Origin: Tepiditoga spiralis
Lineage (GTDB): Bacteria; Thermotogota; Thermotogae; Petrotogales; Petrotogaceae
Reading direction: 5' to 3'
NCBI RefSeq assembly: GCF_014701195.1
Contig: NZ_AP018712.1
Coordinates: 1,816,501-1,880,500 of the forward strand
Length of the DNA stretch: 64,000 nucleotides
Below are positions 32,742-41,783 of the stretch, piece by piece. The notes under the pieces were generated by a model. It did not search any database and was not told the origin of the DNA. It was given only the letters and a program-made list of their open reading frames with translations. A program made the translations under genes and the position numbers. Each line of letters begins with the position of its first letter. The stretch's first letter is position 1.

Positions 32742-34532
32742 ATGAAAAAAAGGCTTCCAATAGGACAAAGCGATTTTAAAACTATAATAGAAGAAGATAT
32801 GTACTTTGTAGATAAAAGCTTGTTAATTAAAGAAGTTATTGAAAGTGGAAATGTTTTATTAATAACAAGACCAAGAAGGTTTGGTAAAACTCTCAGTCAA
32901 TCTATGATGAAGTACTTTTTTGATATTACTCAAAATAACGAATACCTCTTTAAAAACTTAAAGATTTATAAAGAAAAAAATATAATAGAAAAACATTTGA
33001 ATAAACATCCTGTTATATACATCACCTTTAAGGATTTAAAATCTAATAACTTAAAGAAAATGCATGATTTATTAATTTCTGAACTTTCAACTTTGTACAT
33101 TGATCATAAGTATGTTTTAAATGTTTTGGATGAAGAAGAAAAATTAGTATATAAATCAATAACCTTAAAAAAAGCTAATGATTCTGAATATGAAAACTCT
33201 ATAAGAAACTTGTCAAAGTATATGGAAAGATACTATAGTAAAAAGGTAATAATATTAATAGATGAATACGATACTCCAATTCAACAAGCTTACTTACATG
33301 GATACTATGATGAAATAATATCTTTAATTGGTAACTTATTTGGCATGGCTTTAAAAGACAATGTATACCTTGAAAAAGCAGTTCTTACTGGTATAACAAG
33401 AGTTTCTAAAGAAAGCATCTTTACTGGTGTGAATAACTTAGAAGTTTCTACTGTATTAAATGAACTATTCAATGATAAGTATGGATTAACTAAAGAAGAA
33501 GTTGAAGAAACACTTAAGTATTATGAACTTGAATATGAAGAAGATGAAGTTATAAATTGGTACAATGGTTATAACTTTGGTGGTGTTGAAATTTACAATC
33601 CTTTTTCTATAGTAACTCTTGCAAAGAATAAAGGTAAAATAAGACCATATTGGATGAATACGAGTGGAAATTTCTTGGTTAAACAATTAATAAAACAAGG
33701 AAGTGCTGAATTAAAAGATAAAATTGAAAAACTAATAAATGGTGAAGAAATTGAAAGTACAATAAATGAAACTATGGTTTATGGAGACTTAAATAACAAC
33801 TTAGAAGAGTCTGTATGGACATTATTTTTATTCAGCGGATATTTAAAATGGACAAAAAATATAAATCATGATTATGAAAGATATACTTTAAAGATACCAA
33901 ATAAAGAAGTAAAAATATTTTATAATAAAACTGTAGTATCTATGCTTGAAGAAGAAAGAATAAAGTTTGATAATATGTTATTAAATCTAAAAGTAGGAAG
34001 AATAAAAACCTTTACAGATCAATTTAAAGATTTAACGATGAACACATTGAGTTACTTTGATGTTAGTGGAAAGGAACCAGAAAGATTTTATCATGGACTA
34101 ATACTTGGAATGAGTGTTGGTTTAAAAGAAAAGTACATAATAAAGAGTAATAGAGAAACAGGCCTTGGAAGAGCAGATGTTATTTTAATTCCAAAAGATA
34201 AAACAGATAAGGGAATAATTATTGAGTTTAAAAAGTACAATAGAGATGAAGATAAAAGTTTAAAAGACAGTGCAAAAAATGGACTAAATCAAATAAATGA
34301 AAAGAAGTATGAAGAAGAAATAAAAAGTTATGGAATAAATAACATAATAAAAGTTTCAATAGCTTTTGATAAAAAAGAAGTTGAAATTATTAGTAATTTG
34401 GATAAAGGTATTGAATTAACTCCAGAAGAAAAAATAGCTAAAGAAATGATAAAAAAAGGATTAGATATAAATATGATTTCTGAATTAACAGGTATTTCAA
34501 TAGAAAAACTTAAAAATATGCTTAATAAATAA
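32742..34532 (+). CDS. AAA-ATPase-like protein with C-terminal PD-(D/E)XK nuclease-like domain
   Basis: A 596-aa protein of the widespread AAA-ATPase_like/DUF1703 type. The N-terminus reads LPIGQSDFKTIIEEDMYFVDKS, then a phosphate-binding loop RPRRFGKTLSQ near residue 49 and Walker B VIILIDEYDTP near 172. Residues about 440-550 have the PDDEXK_9 nuclease pattern (GRADVILIP, then IIIEFKKY). A short helix-turn-helix-like segment ends the protein (DINMISELTGISIEKLKNM). The start is ATG 32742; the GTG in the ribosome binding site is not used. Its function is unknown. The family often occurs in many scattered copies and is suspected to be mobile or defence-related, but no repeat or partner gene is seen here. 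Confidence 0.88.
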   Translation: MKKRLPIGQSDFKTIIEEDMYFVDKSLLIKEVIESGNVLLITRPRRFGKTLSQSMMKYFFDITQNNEYLFKNLKIYKEKNIIEKHLNKHPVIYITFKDLKSNNLKKMHDLLISELSTLYIDHKYVLNVLDEEEKLVYKSITLKKANDSEYENSIRNLSKYMERYYSKKVIILIDEYDTPIQQAYLHGYYDEIISLIGNLFGMALKDNVYLEKAVLTGITRVSKESIFTGVNNLEVSTVLNELFNDKYGLTKEEVEETLKYYELEYEEDEVINWYNGYNFGGVEIYNPFSIVTLAKNKGKIRPYWMNTSGNFLVKQLIKQGSAELKDKIEKLINGEEIESTINETMVYGDLNNNLEESVWTLFLFSGYLKWTKNINHDYERYTLKIPNKEVKIFYNKTVVSMLEEERIKFDNMLLNLKVGRIKTFTDQFKDLTMNTLSYFDVSGKEPERFYHGLILGMSVGLKEKYIIKSNRETGLGRADVILIPKDKTDKGIIIEFKKYNRDEDKSLKDSAKNGLNQINEKKYEEEIKSYGINNIIKVSIAFDKKEVEIISNLDKGIELTPEEKIAKEMIKKGLDINMISELTGISIEKLKNMLNK

Positions 34533-34565
34533 CAATCTAAATAGAAAATAAATATAAAAAATTTA

Positions 34566-34600
34566 ATAAAAATGCACGATTAAAACGTGCATTTTTATTA
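34566..34600 (+). terminator. Terminator after the AAA-like gene
   Basis: AAAAATGCACG pairs with CGTGCATTTTT around ATTAAAA, followed by T-rich sequence. Confidence 0.8.
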
Positions 34601-34712
34601 TAAATATAAGTCATAAAAACTAATATTAAAACTTATTTTTAATTTTTTAAAAAAAATTTATACATTATAAAAAATATTTTTTTATTATAAAATAAATATA
34701 TTTAAAATTTCT

Positions 34713-36422
34713 TTAATTTCTTGCAATATAAGTTGTATGTAATAATTTATGTGCTAATTCGCTATTTGGTTCTCCTAAAAATTCTTTATAAAGTTCTTGA
34801 ACAGCTGGATTTTCATGAGATTTTCTTATTTTTAATTCTCTATCAATATCATAAATAGCTGTCATTCTTTCTAAAATAGTTTCATCATTTGTAGGTATTG
34901 GCTGTCCTCCACCACCAATACAACCTCCTGGACATGCCATGAATTCAACAAATTGATATGTTTTTTCACCAGATTTTATCATTTCTAATAATTTTCTTGC
35001 ATTTCCCAATCCATTTGCAATGGCTATATTTAATTTATGAGTCCCTATTGTAATAGTAGCTTCTTTTATTCCTTTTATTCCGCGAACTACATTAAAATCT
35101 AATGATTCGAGTTCTTGACCTGTAAGAACTTCATAAGCAGTTCTCAAAGCAGCTTCCATTACTCCTCCAGTTGCTCCAAAAAGTACTGCTGCACCAGAAG
35201 ATTTGCCAAGTGGATCATCATATTTACTCTCTGGAAGATTTAATAAATCTATTCCAGCTTCTTTGAACATTTTTCCCAATTCACGTGTTGTAAGAACATA
35301 ATCAACATCCCCTTTTAATTCTGGTCTTGTTCGTTCATATTTTTTTGCTGTACAAGGCATTATTGATACTACTATTATATTTTCTTTATCTATTCTCATT
35401 TTTTCAGCATAAAATGATTTTACTATTGAACCAAACATTTGTTGTGGAGATTTACAGGTAGATAAATTCGGAATAAATTCTGGGTAATTATGTTCTAAAA
35501 ACTTTATCCATCCTGGACTACAAGACGTAAATATTGGAAGATTTTTATTACTTTTAAATCTTTTTATAAATTCAGTTCCTTCTTCCATTATAGTTAAATC
35601 AGCAGCAAAATTTGTATCAAAAACTTTATCAAAACCGAGTAATTTTAATCCAGATACAAGTTGACCAGTTGTTGTACTACCAGGCTTTTCATTAAATTCT
35701 TCTGATATAGCAACACGCACTGCTGGAGCTGTTTGAACAACAACATGTTTTTCTGGATCTTCTATAGCTTTCCAAACACTATCAATATGATATACTTCAT
35801 GAAGAGCACCACTTGGGCATTCTAAAATACATTGTCCACAATTTGTGCAATCAACATTTCCCATTCCTCTATCCATATAAGTGGTCACATGTGTATTTGG
35901 ACCTTTATTAGCTATAGTTAAAATATTTACATTTTGTACCTCAGAACATTTTCTTACACATCTATTACAAACTATACATTTTGATGGTTCTCTAACTATT
36001 GAAAAACTACTATTATCTATTAATTCTTCTTTTGGAATAGGAGGTATTCTTATATTAATCACACCAATTTCTTGTGCAACTTCTCTTATTTCACAATTAT
36101 CAGCTCTTGGACAATTTAAACAGTTTAAATCACAACTAATACTATGCGATGAAATAATTAATTCCATTATTATCTTTCTAACTCTTCTAACTTTTTCACT
36201 ATGCGTTTTTATATTCATACCATCTTTTATTTTAGTAACACAAGAAGGCATTAAAGTTTTTTTACCTTCAACTTCAACGGAACATAATCTACAGCTTCCA
36301 TAAGGAGCAAGTTTTTCATTATAACATAGTGTTGGAACTTTTATATGTGCTTTCTTGGTTGCTTCAAGTATAGATAATTCTTCATCAAATTCAAAGATTT
36401 GATTATTTATGGTAACTTTCAT
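34713..36422 (-). CDS. hydA: [FeFe]-hydrogenase catalytic subunit (HydA, NAD-linked trimeric type)
   Basis: A 569-aa enzyme producing or consuming H2. In order: N-terminal [2Fe-2S] domain (CYNEKLAPYGSCRLC), His/Cys-ligated [4Fe-4S] site (HSISCDLNCLNCPRADNC), two [4Fe-4S] motifs (CIVCNRCVRKC, CTNCGQCILECP) and the H-cluster domain with L1 TSCSPGW near 298, L2 MPCTAKK near 355 and L3 MACPGGCIGGGGQP near 495. L1 has Ser instead of the second Cys of TSCCP, known in some lineages. It lacks the extra C-terminal [2Fe-2S] domain of Thermotoga HydA (about 645 aa). Its start overlaps the hydB stop by 4 bp. With hydB and hydC it probably forms a cytosolic NADH- or NADH/ferredoxin-dependent (possibly bifurcating) hydrogenase. 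Confidence 0.94.
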   Translation of the reverse strand: MKVTINNQIFEFDEELSILEATKKAHIKVPTLCYNEKLAPYGSCRLCSVEVEGKKTLMPSCVTKIKDGMNIKTHSEKVRRVRKIIMELIISSHSISCDLNCLNCPRADNCEIREVAQEIGVINIRIPPIPKEELIDNSSFSIVREPSKCIVCNRCVRKCSEVQNVNILTIANKGPNTHVTTYMDRGMGNVDCTNCGQCILECPSGALHEVYHIDSVWKAIEDPEKHVVVQTAPAVRVAISEEFNEKPGSTTTGQLVSGLKLLGFDKVFDTNFAADLTIMEEGTEFIKRFKSNKNLPIFTSCSPGWIKFLEHNYPEFIPNLSTCKSPQQMFGSIVKSFYAEKMRIDKENIIVVSIMPCTAKKYERTRPELKGDVDYVLTTRELGKMFKEAGIDLLNLPESKYDDPLGKSSGAAVLFGATGGVMEAALRTAYEVLTGQELESLDFNVVRGIKGIKEATITIGTHKLNIAIANGLGNARKLLEMIKSGEKTYQFVEFMACPGGCIGGGGQPIPTNDETILERMTAIYDIDRELKIRKSHENPAVQELYKEFLGEPNSELAHKLLHTTYIARN

Positions 36423-37633
36423 ATTTTCACCTTCTCTATATAAAACTTTTCAAGTATAGACGCAATTAAATTTACAGAAGATTGTCCAAATCCACAGCGA
36501 GCGGCTAATCCTATTGCTTCCTTAATTTCATTAATTATTTTTATATCTTTAGAATTTATTTTTTTATTATTATTAAAATTTTCTAATATTTTATTTATAT
36601 TTCTATTTCCCTCTCTACAAGGAAAACAAGTTCCACATGTTTCATTTTTAAAAAAATCAGAAACATTTTTAATTATTTCAAGATAATTTCTTTGGTTTGA
36701 TACTACAATCATTCCACCTGAACCCAAAGAACTTCCAGAATTTGAAATGTCTTCATAAGTATAGAGAATATTCAATTCACTTTCAGAAAGTGCTTGAGTT
36801 GCAATTCCACCTGGAATTACAAAACCAATATTACCTATTTTCATGCCACCACCAAATTCATTTATTATTTCTTTTATTGTCATTTTTCCAAATTCAATTT
36901 CATAAACTCCAGGATTATTTATATCTCCACTCAATGAAATTAATTTTGTACCTCTACTTTCAGAAGTTCCAAGAGTAGTATAAGGATTATTTTCATATTT
37001 CATTATTTCTGCTGCAGCAGATAAACTTTCAACATTATTTACTATTGTAGGTTTTTTATACAACCCACTCTCTATTGGAAGAGGAGGTTTTATTCTTGAA
37101 CGACCTCTTTCTCCTTCTATAGAATTTATTAAAGACGTTTCATCTCCACAAACATAAGCTCCTGCTCCACGAACTAACTTTAAATCAAAATTAAAATTAG
37201 AATTTAAAATATTTTTTCCTAATAAATTTTTTTCATACATTAATTCTATAGTTTCTTTAATTTTTTTTATAGCTTTTTCATATTCTCCTCTTATATAAAT
37301 ATATCCATAATTTGAATTTGTTGCATAACCAGAAATTATTATTCCTTCTATAACTTTAAAAGGCATATTTTCCATTAAAAATCTATCTTTAAATGTTCCA
37401 GGTTCTCCTTCGTCTCCATTACAAATAATAAATTTCACGTCAGACTTTATAGAATATCCATACTCCCATTTTATTCCCGTTGGAAACCCAGCACCACCAC
37501 GACCTCTTAATCCACTTTTTTTTATTTTTTCAATAATTTTTTCTGGACTTAATTTTAATGACTTTTTTAATCCTAAAAACTCATAATTATATAAATTTTT
37601 ATTTTGATCTTTTTTTAAAAATATCTTTTCCAT
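36419..37633 (-). CDS. hydB: NuoF-like flavoprotein subunit of the hydrogenase (HydB)
   Basis: A 404-aa subunit binding FMN and NAD(H). Motifs are GLRGRGGAGFPTGIKW (FMN/NAD site), CNGDEGEPGTFKDR, GAYVCGDETSLINSIEG and the [4Fe-4S] ligands ETCGTCFPCREG plus a distal Cys. Thermotoga HydB (about 626 aa) has an extra N-terminal thioredoxin-like [2Fe-2S] domain and C-terminal ferredoxin domains; both are missing, leaving only the NuoF core. ATG 37633 with TGAGGTG upstream is chosen over the GTG three codons earlier. Located between hydC and hydA. Confidence 0.93.
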   Translation of the reverse strand: MEKIFLKKDQNKNLYNYEFLGLKKSLKLSPEKIIEKIKKSGLRGRGGAGFPTGIKWEYGYSIKSDVKFIICNGDEGEPGTFKDRFLMENMPFKVIEGIIISGYATNSNYGYIYIRGEYEKAIKKIKETIELMYEKNLLGKNILNSNFNFDLKLVRGAGAYVCGDETSLINSIEGERGRSRIKPPLPIESGLYKKPTIVNNVESLSAAAEIMKYENNPYTTLGTSESRGTKLISLSGDINNPGVYEIEFGKMTIKEIINEFGGGMKIGNIGFVIPGGIATQALSESELNILYTYEDISNSGSSLGSGGMIVVSNQRNYLEIIKNVSDFFKNETCGTCFPCREGNRNINKILENFNNNKKINSKDIKIINEIKEAIGLAARCGFGQSSVNLIASILEKFYIEKVKI

Positions 37634-37643
37634 AAATCTCACC

Positions 37644-38063
37644 TCAATCTAAAGACTGTAAAATATTAACAGCCTTTTCTGGAGTTAAATAGTTATAAAC
37701 AGTACTGTTTATTATCATAACTGGTCCTTCCCCACAATGTCCAAGACATTCAACTACTTCAAGTGTAAATTTTAAATCATTTGAAGTTTCACCAGAACCT
37801 ATTTTTAAATAATCTTTTATAGAGTTTAATACAGCATTTGAACCATTTAATCTGCAAGAAACACTATCGCATAATCTTATTATATACTTACCAGTTGGTT
37901 TAGTATATAACATACTATAAAAGCTTATTGTTCCAAATAAATTTGCTTTTGGAATGGAACGTTCTTTTGAAATTCTGAGGATTTCTTTTTCAGGAATATA
38001 ACCATAAGCATCTTGAATATCTCGAAGTTCTTCTAAAAGTTCTTTTTGAAAAAATTTTTCCAT
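37644..38063 (-). CDS. hydC: NuoE-like [2Fe-2S] subunit of the hydrogenase (HydC)
   Basis: A 139-aa thioredoxin-like ferredoxin. The N-terminal helical part (LRDIQDAYGYIPEKEI) is followed by [2Fe-2S] ligands in CDSVSC and VECLGHCGEGP. It should pass electrons near the flavin of HydB. First gene of the operon, with AAAGGGGG as ribosome binding site, 10 bp before hydB. Confidence 0.93.
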   Translation of the reverse strand: MEKFFQKELLEELRDIQDAYGYIPEKEILRISKERSIPKANLFGTISFYSMLYTKPTGKYIIRLCDSVSCRLNGSNAVLNSIKDYLKIGSGETSNDLKFTLEVVECLGHCGEGPVMIINSTVYNYLTPEKAVNILQSLD

Positions 38064-38280
38064 ACAAATTCCCCCTTTATATTAAAAAAATTTTTAGGGA
38101 ATAATATCTATGTTTAAATTTTAGAAGATAAATAATCGAAAAAGAATTTTAGGAAAGATATTATTTCAGTAACATAAATTTAATCTATATTTAAATTATA
38201 AAGTTTTTAAGTTAAAAAAACATTTCACAAATATTAAAAGTGTTTTAATTCACATAATTGTTTAATATTTATAATAAAAA

Positions 38281-38320
38281 TACCTGATCCCTTTAAACAT
38301 TAGGAATCAGGTATCTATTT
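38281..38320 (-). terminator. Terminator of the peptide-binding protein gene
   Basis: GATACCTGATTCC pairs with GGATCAGGTA (minus strand, 38317 to 38281), with A/T tracts. It lies 15 bases beyond the stop of the gene at 38333. Confidence 0.75.
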
Positions 38321-38332
38321 ATATATTTTTTA

Positions 38333-40072
38333 TTAATTTTCCTTCCAAATTGCATAAATTCTATATGTACTTTTTATATAAGGGTTTGGTTTTTTTGTAT
38401 ATAAATGTACCTTGTTGTTTACAGCTACTAAGTAATTTTGTGCAAAAGTATAAATTAACACTTGTTCTTCAGCTAAAATATTATTGAATTCTTTAAATAG
38501 TTTTGTTAATTTTTCATCATCTAATAGTGTTTTCTGTTGCACCATAATTTCATCTATTCTCTTTTCATAATCTGGTACAAAATAATCTTCTTTATCAACA
38601 AACTCTTTAGTTTCTGGTGAGAAATTCCAAAAATGAAGTCCACCTTTTAATGTCCAAACATTTTCTGCAGCTGGATCAGGAGTATCTCCTGATAATCTTA
38701 GTATAACAGCATCCCATTGACCAGTTGTTATAATTTTTTGAACTAATGTATTGAATTGAATAGGAGTAAATATAACGTCTATACCAAGTTTTTGTAATGA
38801 ATCTTTTAAAATATTAGCAATATCTACCCAAACTTCTGTACTAACATTTGTTTCTATAGAAAATGTAACTTGATTTCCAAATTTATCAAATAACTTTCCA
38901 TTTTTTAAAACATATCCAGCTTTTCTTAAAATACTTTTGGCTTTACTTAAGCTATATTTATAATGCATTCTATTGATTGTTTCTTCATCATAATACTTTG
39001 AATCAGGTACTTCTCTTGAAAATACTGCTGCGCCCATACCATTTAACATATTGTCAACAACAGAATTTCTATCTAAAGCAAAAGAAACTGCTTTTCTAAA
39101 TTCCGAATCTCTAAACCAAGCTCTTTTATATTTTTCTGGAGCATTAAAATTAAAAGCAATAAATGATGGTCCAGGATTCAACTCTCCAACTATTGTTTTA
39201 TAGTTTCCTTCCTCTTCACCTGCTTTAAGTGTTGGATAGTCATTTGCAGTAATTCCCATTAAATCTAAATCTCCTGCTTTAAATCTTAATAATTCAGTTT
39301 GATTATTTGGTAATATAGTATAAATTATTTTATCTAAATAAGGTAATCTAATTCCATCTTTTGATTTAGCATAATAATTTGGATTTTTTTCTAAAACAAT
39401 CCTTACGCCTTCCTTATAGTCCTTTAAAATAAATGGTCCGGATGCAACAACAGATTTTAATTGATCAACTGTCCAAGTTTGAGCTAGAGCATCTGAGCTA
39501 GAAACATGGTCTTTAAATATATGTTTTGGTAATATACTTGTACCTCCAAAAATCCCATTACCATTTCTTACTAAAGTTTTGTAAGTAAATTTTACTGTAT
39601 AATTATCTACCTTTTCGATAATTGGAAGATTTTTTTCTGAATCTAAGTAAGAATCATTTCCATTAGGTGTCATGTCATTTTTAAAATAAATTTTTTCAAA
39701 AGTAAAAATAACATCATCAATTGTTAGTGGTTCTCCATCAGACCATTTTAAACCTTTTCTTAAAGTAAAATAATATGAAACTCCACCTTCTGATGTTTTT
39801 TCATATTTCCAAGATTTAGCTAAGGCTGGCTGTGTTACAAATCCATATTGATCTTGTTGTAACATACTATCTAAAAACAATGAAATAATATCATTTGATG
39901 ATGTTTCTTGAGAAGTTGCAGGATTTAATGTCTTTGGACCAGATGTTGTTCCTAAAAACAAAGTATTTCCTGGAACTCCACCATCAACATCTACAACTAA
40001 CCACTCTACGTCTTCTGCAAAAAATAGTATTGAAGAAATCAAAGCAATAAATACAAATAGTAACTTTTTCAA
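38333..40072 (-). CDS. Family 5 extracellular solute-binding protein (peptide/sugar ABC transporter)
   Basis: A 579-aa periplasmic protein with a signal peptide (residues 1 to about 19, SSILFFAED). The family-5 signature is WKYEKT...YYFTLRKGLKWSDGEPLTIDDVIFTFE. Further family motifs are SGPFILKDYKEG, FRKAVSFALDR and GDTPDPAAENVWTLKGG. It binds oligopeptides or oligosaccharides for an ABC importer; no permease or ATPase gene is adjacent, so it relies on components elsewhere. The start is TTG 40072, 8 nt after GGGAGGG. In the Thermotogota many family-5 proteins bind sugars, so a peptide ligand should not be assumed. Confidence 0.9.
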   Translation of the reverse strand: MKKLLFVFIALISSILFFAEDVEWLVVDVDGGVPGNTLFLGTTSGPKTLNPATSQETSSNDIISLFLDSMLQQDQYGFVTQPALAKSWKYEKTSEGGVSYYFTLRKGLKWSDGEPLTIDDVIFTFEKIYFKNDMTPNGNDSYLDSEKNLPIIEKVDNYTVKFTYKTLVRNGNGIFGGTSILPKHIFKDHVSSSDALAQTWTVDQLKSVVASGPFILKDYKEGVRIVLEKNPNYYAKSKDGIRLPYLDKIIYTILPNNQTELLRFKAGDLDLMGITANDYPTLKAGEEEGNYKTIVGELNPGPSFIAFNFNAPEKYKRAWFRDSEFRKAVSFALDRNSVVDNMLNGMGAAVFSREVPDSKYYDEETINRMHYKYSLSKAKSILRKAGYVLKNGKLFDKFGNQVTFSIETNVSTEVWVDIANILKDSLQKLGIDVIFTPIQFNTLVQKIITTGQWDAVILRLSGDTPDPAAENVWTLKGGLHFWNFSPETKEFVDKEDYFVPDYEKRIDEIMVQQKTLLDDEKLTKLFKEFNNILAEEQVLIYTFAQNYLVAVNNKVHLYTKKPNPYIKSTYRIYAIWKEN

Positions 40073-40191
40073 TATAATCCCTCCCTAAAAAGATTAAATT
40101 ACTGTTAATTTATTATAATCCTTTTAATAAAGAGATTTTTATTATGAAAGTAATAAAACTATATGACTTATATCATGTTCTATAAAAATTT

Positions 40192-41130
40192 TTAATCTAA
40201 ATTAGAAATATCCTGTATTATAACTGTATTTTTAGAAAATATTTTCAATTTATTATTACCATTTTTTATATTTAATTTTTTAGTATAATTTTTATTAAAA
40301 AAAATGATATTCGGTGCTTGAATCTCATAATCATATTTTTGATTTTTATTTAAAACAATTAAAGTAGTTCCAAAACTTTGATTAATTTCACATTTATTAA
40401 ATTTTTTCAAGTATAATGAAATATTACCAAATACATTTTTTATATACATTTTATTTACTGAAGCTGTTAATTTAATATTCCCTTCTTTATTTATAATTTT
40501 TGAAAAAACAGTATTCGAAAAATTTTTTAAATCTATATCTCCTCGATCATTTTTTATTTCTAATTCACCATTAGAAATAAAATTATTCGAAAGTATTTTT
40601 CCATTTACATTTTCTAAATAAATATTTTTTGAAGAAATCGAAAAAGGGAAAATATTTCCAATAGTATTTTTAGCAATTAATCTATAATTTGTAAATATTT
40701 TTTTTAACTTAATATTTCCCTTATATGAAACAAAAATAGCATCATCTTTCTTATTTGTCATAACAGTAAAAGTTCCGCTTTTTAATGAATTATTATTTTG
40801 ATTAGAATTGAATACAAACTTTTTTAAAAGAAAAAATGGATTATTTTTATTTAAAGTTTCAGTTAAATTTATCAAATCAAAATCTTTTTTAAAAAGTATA
40901 TCGGGAAAAATGTTTAACTCATTTTCATAAAAACATATCAATGAATTTTTTTCAGAATAGTAAATATTTATGTTAGAAATATTTGACTCAATATTTATTT
41001 TTTTTATTTCACTTAAAGAAAATTCAAAACTTTTTGTATTTGAAAGTATAATAGACGAAAACAACAAAACCGTAATCATTATCAATTTTTTTATAAATAA
41101 TTTATTTATAAGTTCTTTCAAAATAATCAT
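40192..41130 (-). CDS. Putative envelope protein, DUF4097/adhesin-like beta repeat
   Basis: A 312-aa protein with a hydrophobic segment at residues 15-33 (signal or anchor). The remainder is short beta strands like those of DUF4097 putative adhesins (INIESNISNINIYYSE, GELEIKNDRGDIDLKNFSN, NKEGNIKLTASVNKMYIKNVFGN broken by turns). It starts 4 bp inside the end of the response-regulator gene and is the third member of the sensor kinase/regulator operon. In other bacteria DUF4097 proteins occur with envelope-stress systems, which fits, but the function is unknown. Confidence 0.65.
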   Translation of the reverse strand: MIILKELINKLFIKKLIMITVLLFSSIILSNTKSFEFSLSEIKKINIESNISNINIYYSEKNSLICFYENELNIFPDILFKKDFDLINLTETLNKNNPFFLLKKFVFNSNQNNNSLKSGTFTVMTNKKDDAIFVSYKGNIKLKKIFTNYRLIAKNTIGNIFPFSISSKNIYLENVNGKILSNNFISNGELEIKNDRGDIDLKNFSNTVFSKIINKEGNIKLTASVNKMYIKNVFGNISLYLKKFNKCEINQSFGTTLIVLNKNQKYDYEIQAPNIIFFNKNYTKKLNIKNGNNKLKIFSKNTVIIQDISNLD

Positions 41131-41783
41131 CCATTCATAACTTTTTGCACATAAAGTGCCAATTGTGTTCTATCTCTAATTTGTAGCTTTGAAAGTATCC
41201 TTGTTATATGATTCTTAACAGTTCCTTCAGTAATAAAAAGCAATTGACTAATTTCTTTATTAGATTTTCCAATTGATATTAATTGTGCAATTTCTACCTC
41301 TCTTGAAGTTAATGATTCATAAGGACCATTTATTTCTAATTTGTTTTCTTTTGTATTTTTACTTTTATTTCCAAGTTCTTTAATAACTTTATTTGCAATT
41401 TCAGAATGTAGTAAAAGATTTCCAGAATAAACCGTTTTTATTGATTCTATTATTTTATCGGACTTTACATCTTTTAATATATATCCATCTGCTCCATTTT
41501 TCAATGCTTCAAAAATAAATTCATCATCTTTAAATGTAGTTAATATTAATATTTTTATATTTGGATATTTTACTTTTATTATTTTAGTTGCTTTCACCCC
41601 ATTCATTATAGGCATTTTTATATCCATTAAAATAACATCAGGCTTTTTTTCTTCTATTAAATTCAAGGCCTCCTCTCCATTTGAAGCTTCTGCAACTAAC
41701 TCTATATCATGACACAAACTCAATAACATAGATATTCCTTCTCTAACTAAAGTTTGGTCATCCACAATCATTACTTTAATCAT
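41127..41783 (-). CDS. NarL/FixJ-family response regulator
   Basis: A 218-aa two-component regulator. The receiver domain has acidic pocket VDDQ, phospho-acceptor Asp54 (VILMDIKMP) and Lys in LKDVKSD. The LuxR-type helix-turn-helix is at the C-terminus (LTSREVEIAQLISIGKSNKEI, then GTVKNHITRIL). It overlaps the kinase gene by 4 bp. The target is probably its own operon, including the DUF4097-like gene. Confidence 0.93.
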   Translation of the reverse strand: MIKVMIVDDQTLVREGISMLLSLCHDIELVAEASNGEEALNLIEEKKPDVILMDIKMPIMNGVKATKIIKVKYPNIKILILTTFKDDEFIFEALKNGADGYILKDVKSDKIIESIKTVYSGNLLLHSEIANKVIKELGNKSKNTKENKLEINGPYESLTSREVEIAQLISIGKSNKEISQLLFITEGTVKNHITRILSKLQIRDRTQLALYVQKVMNG

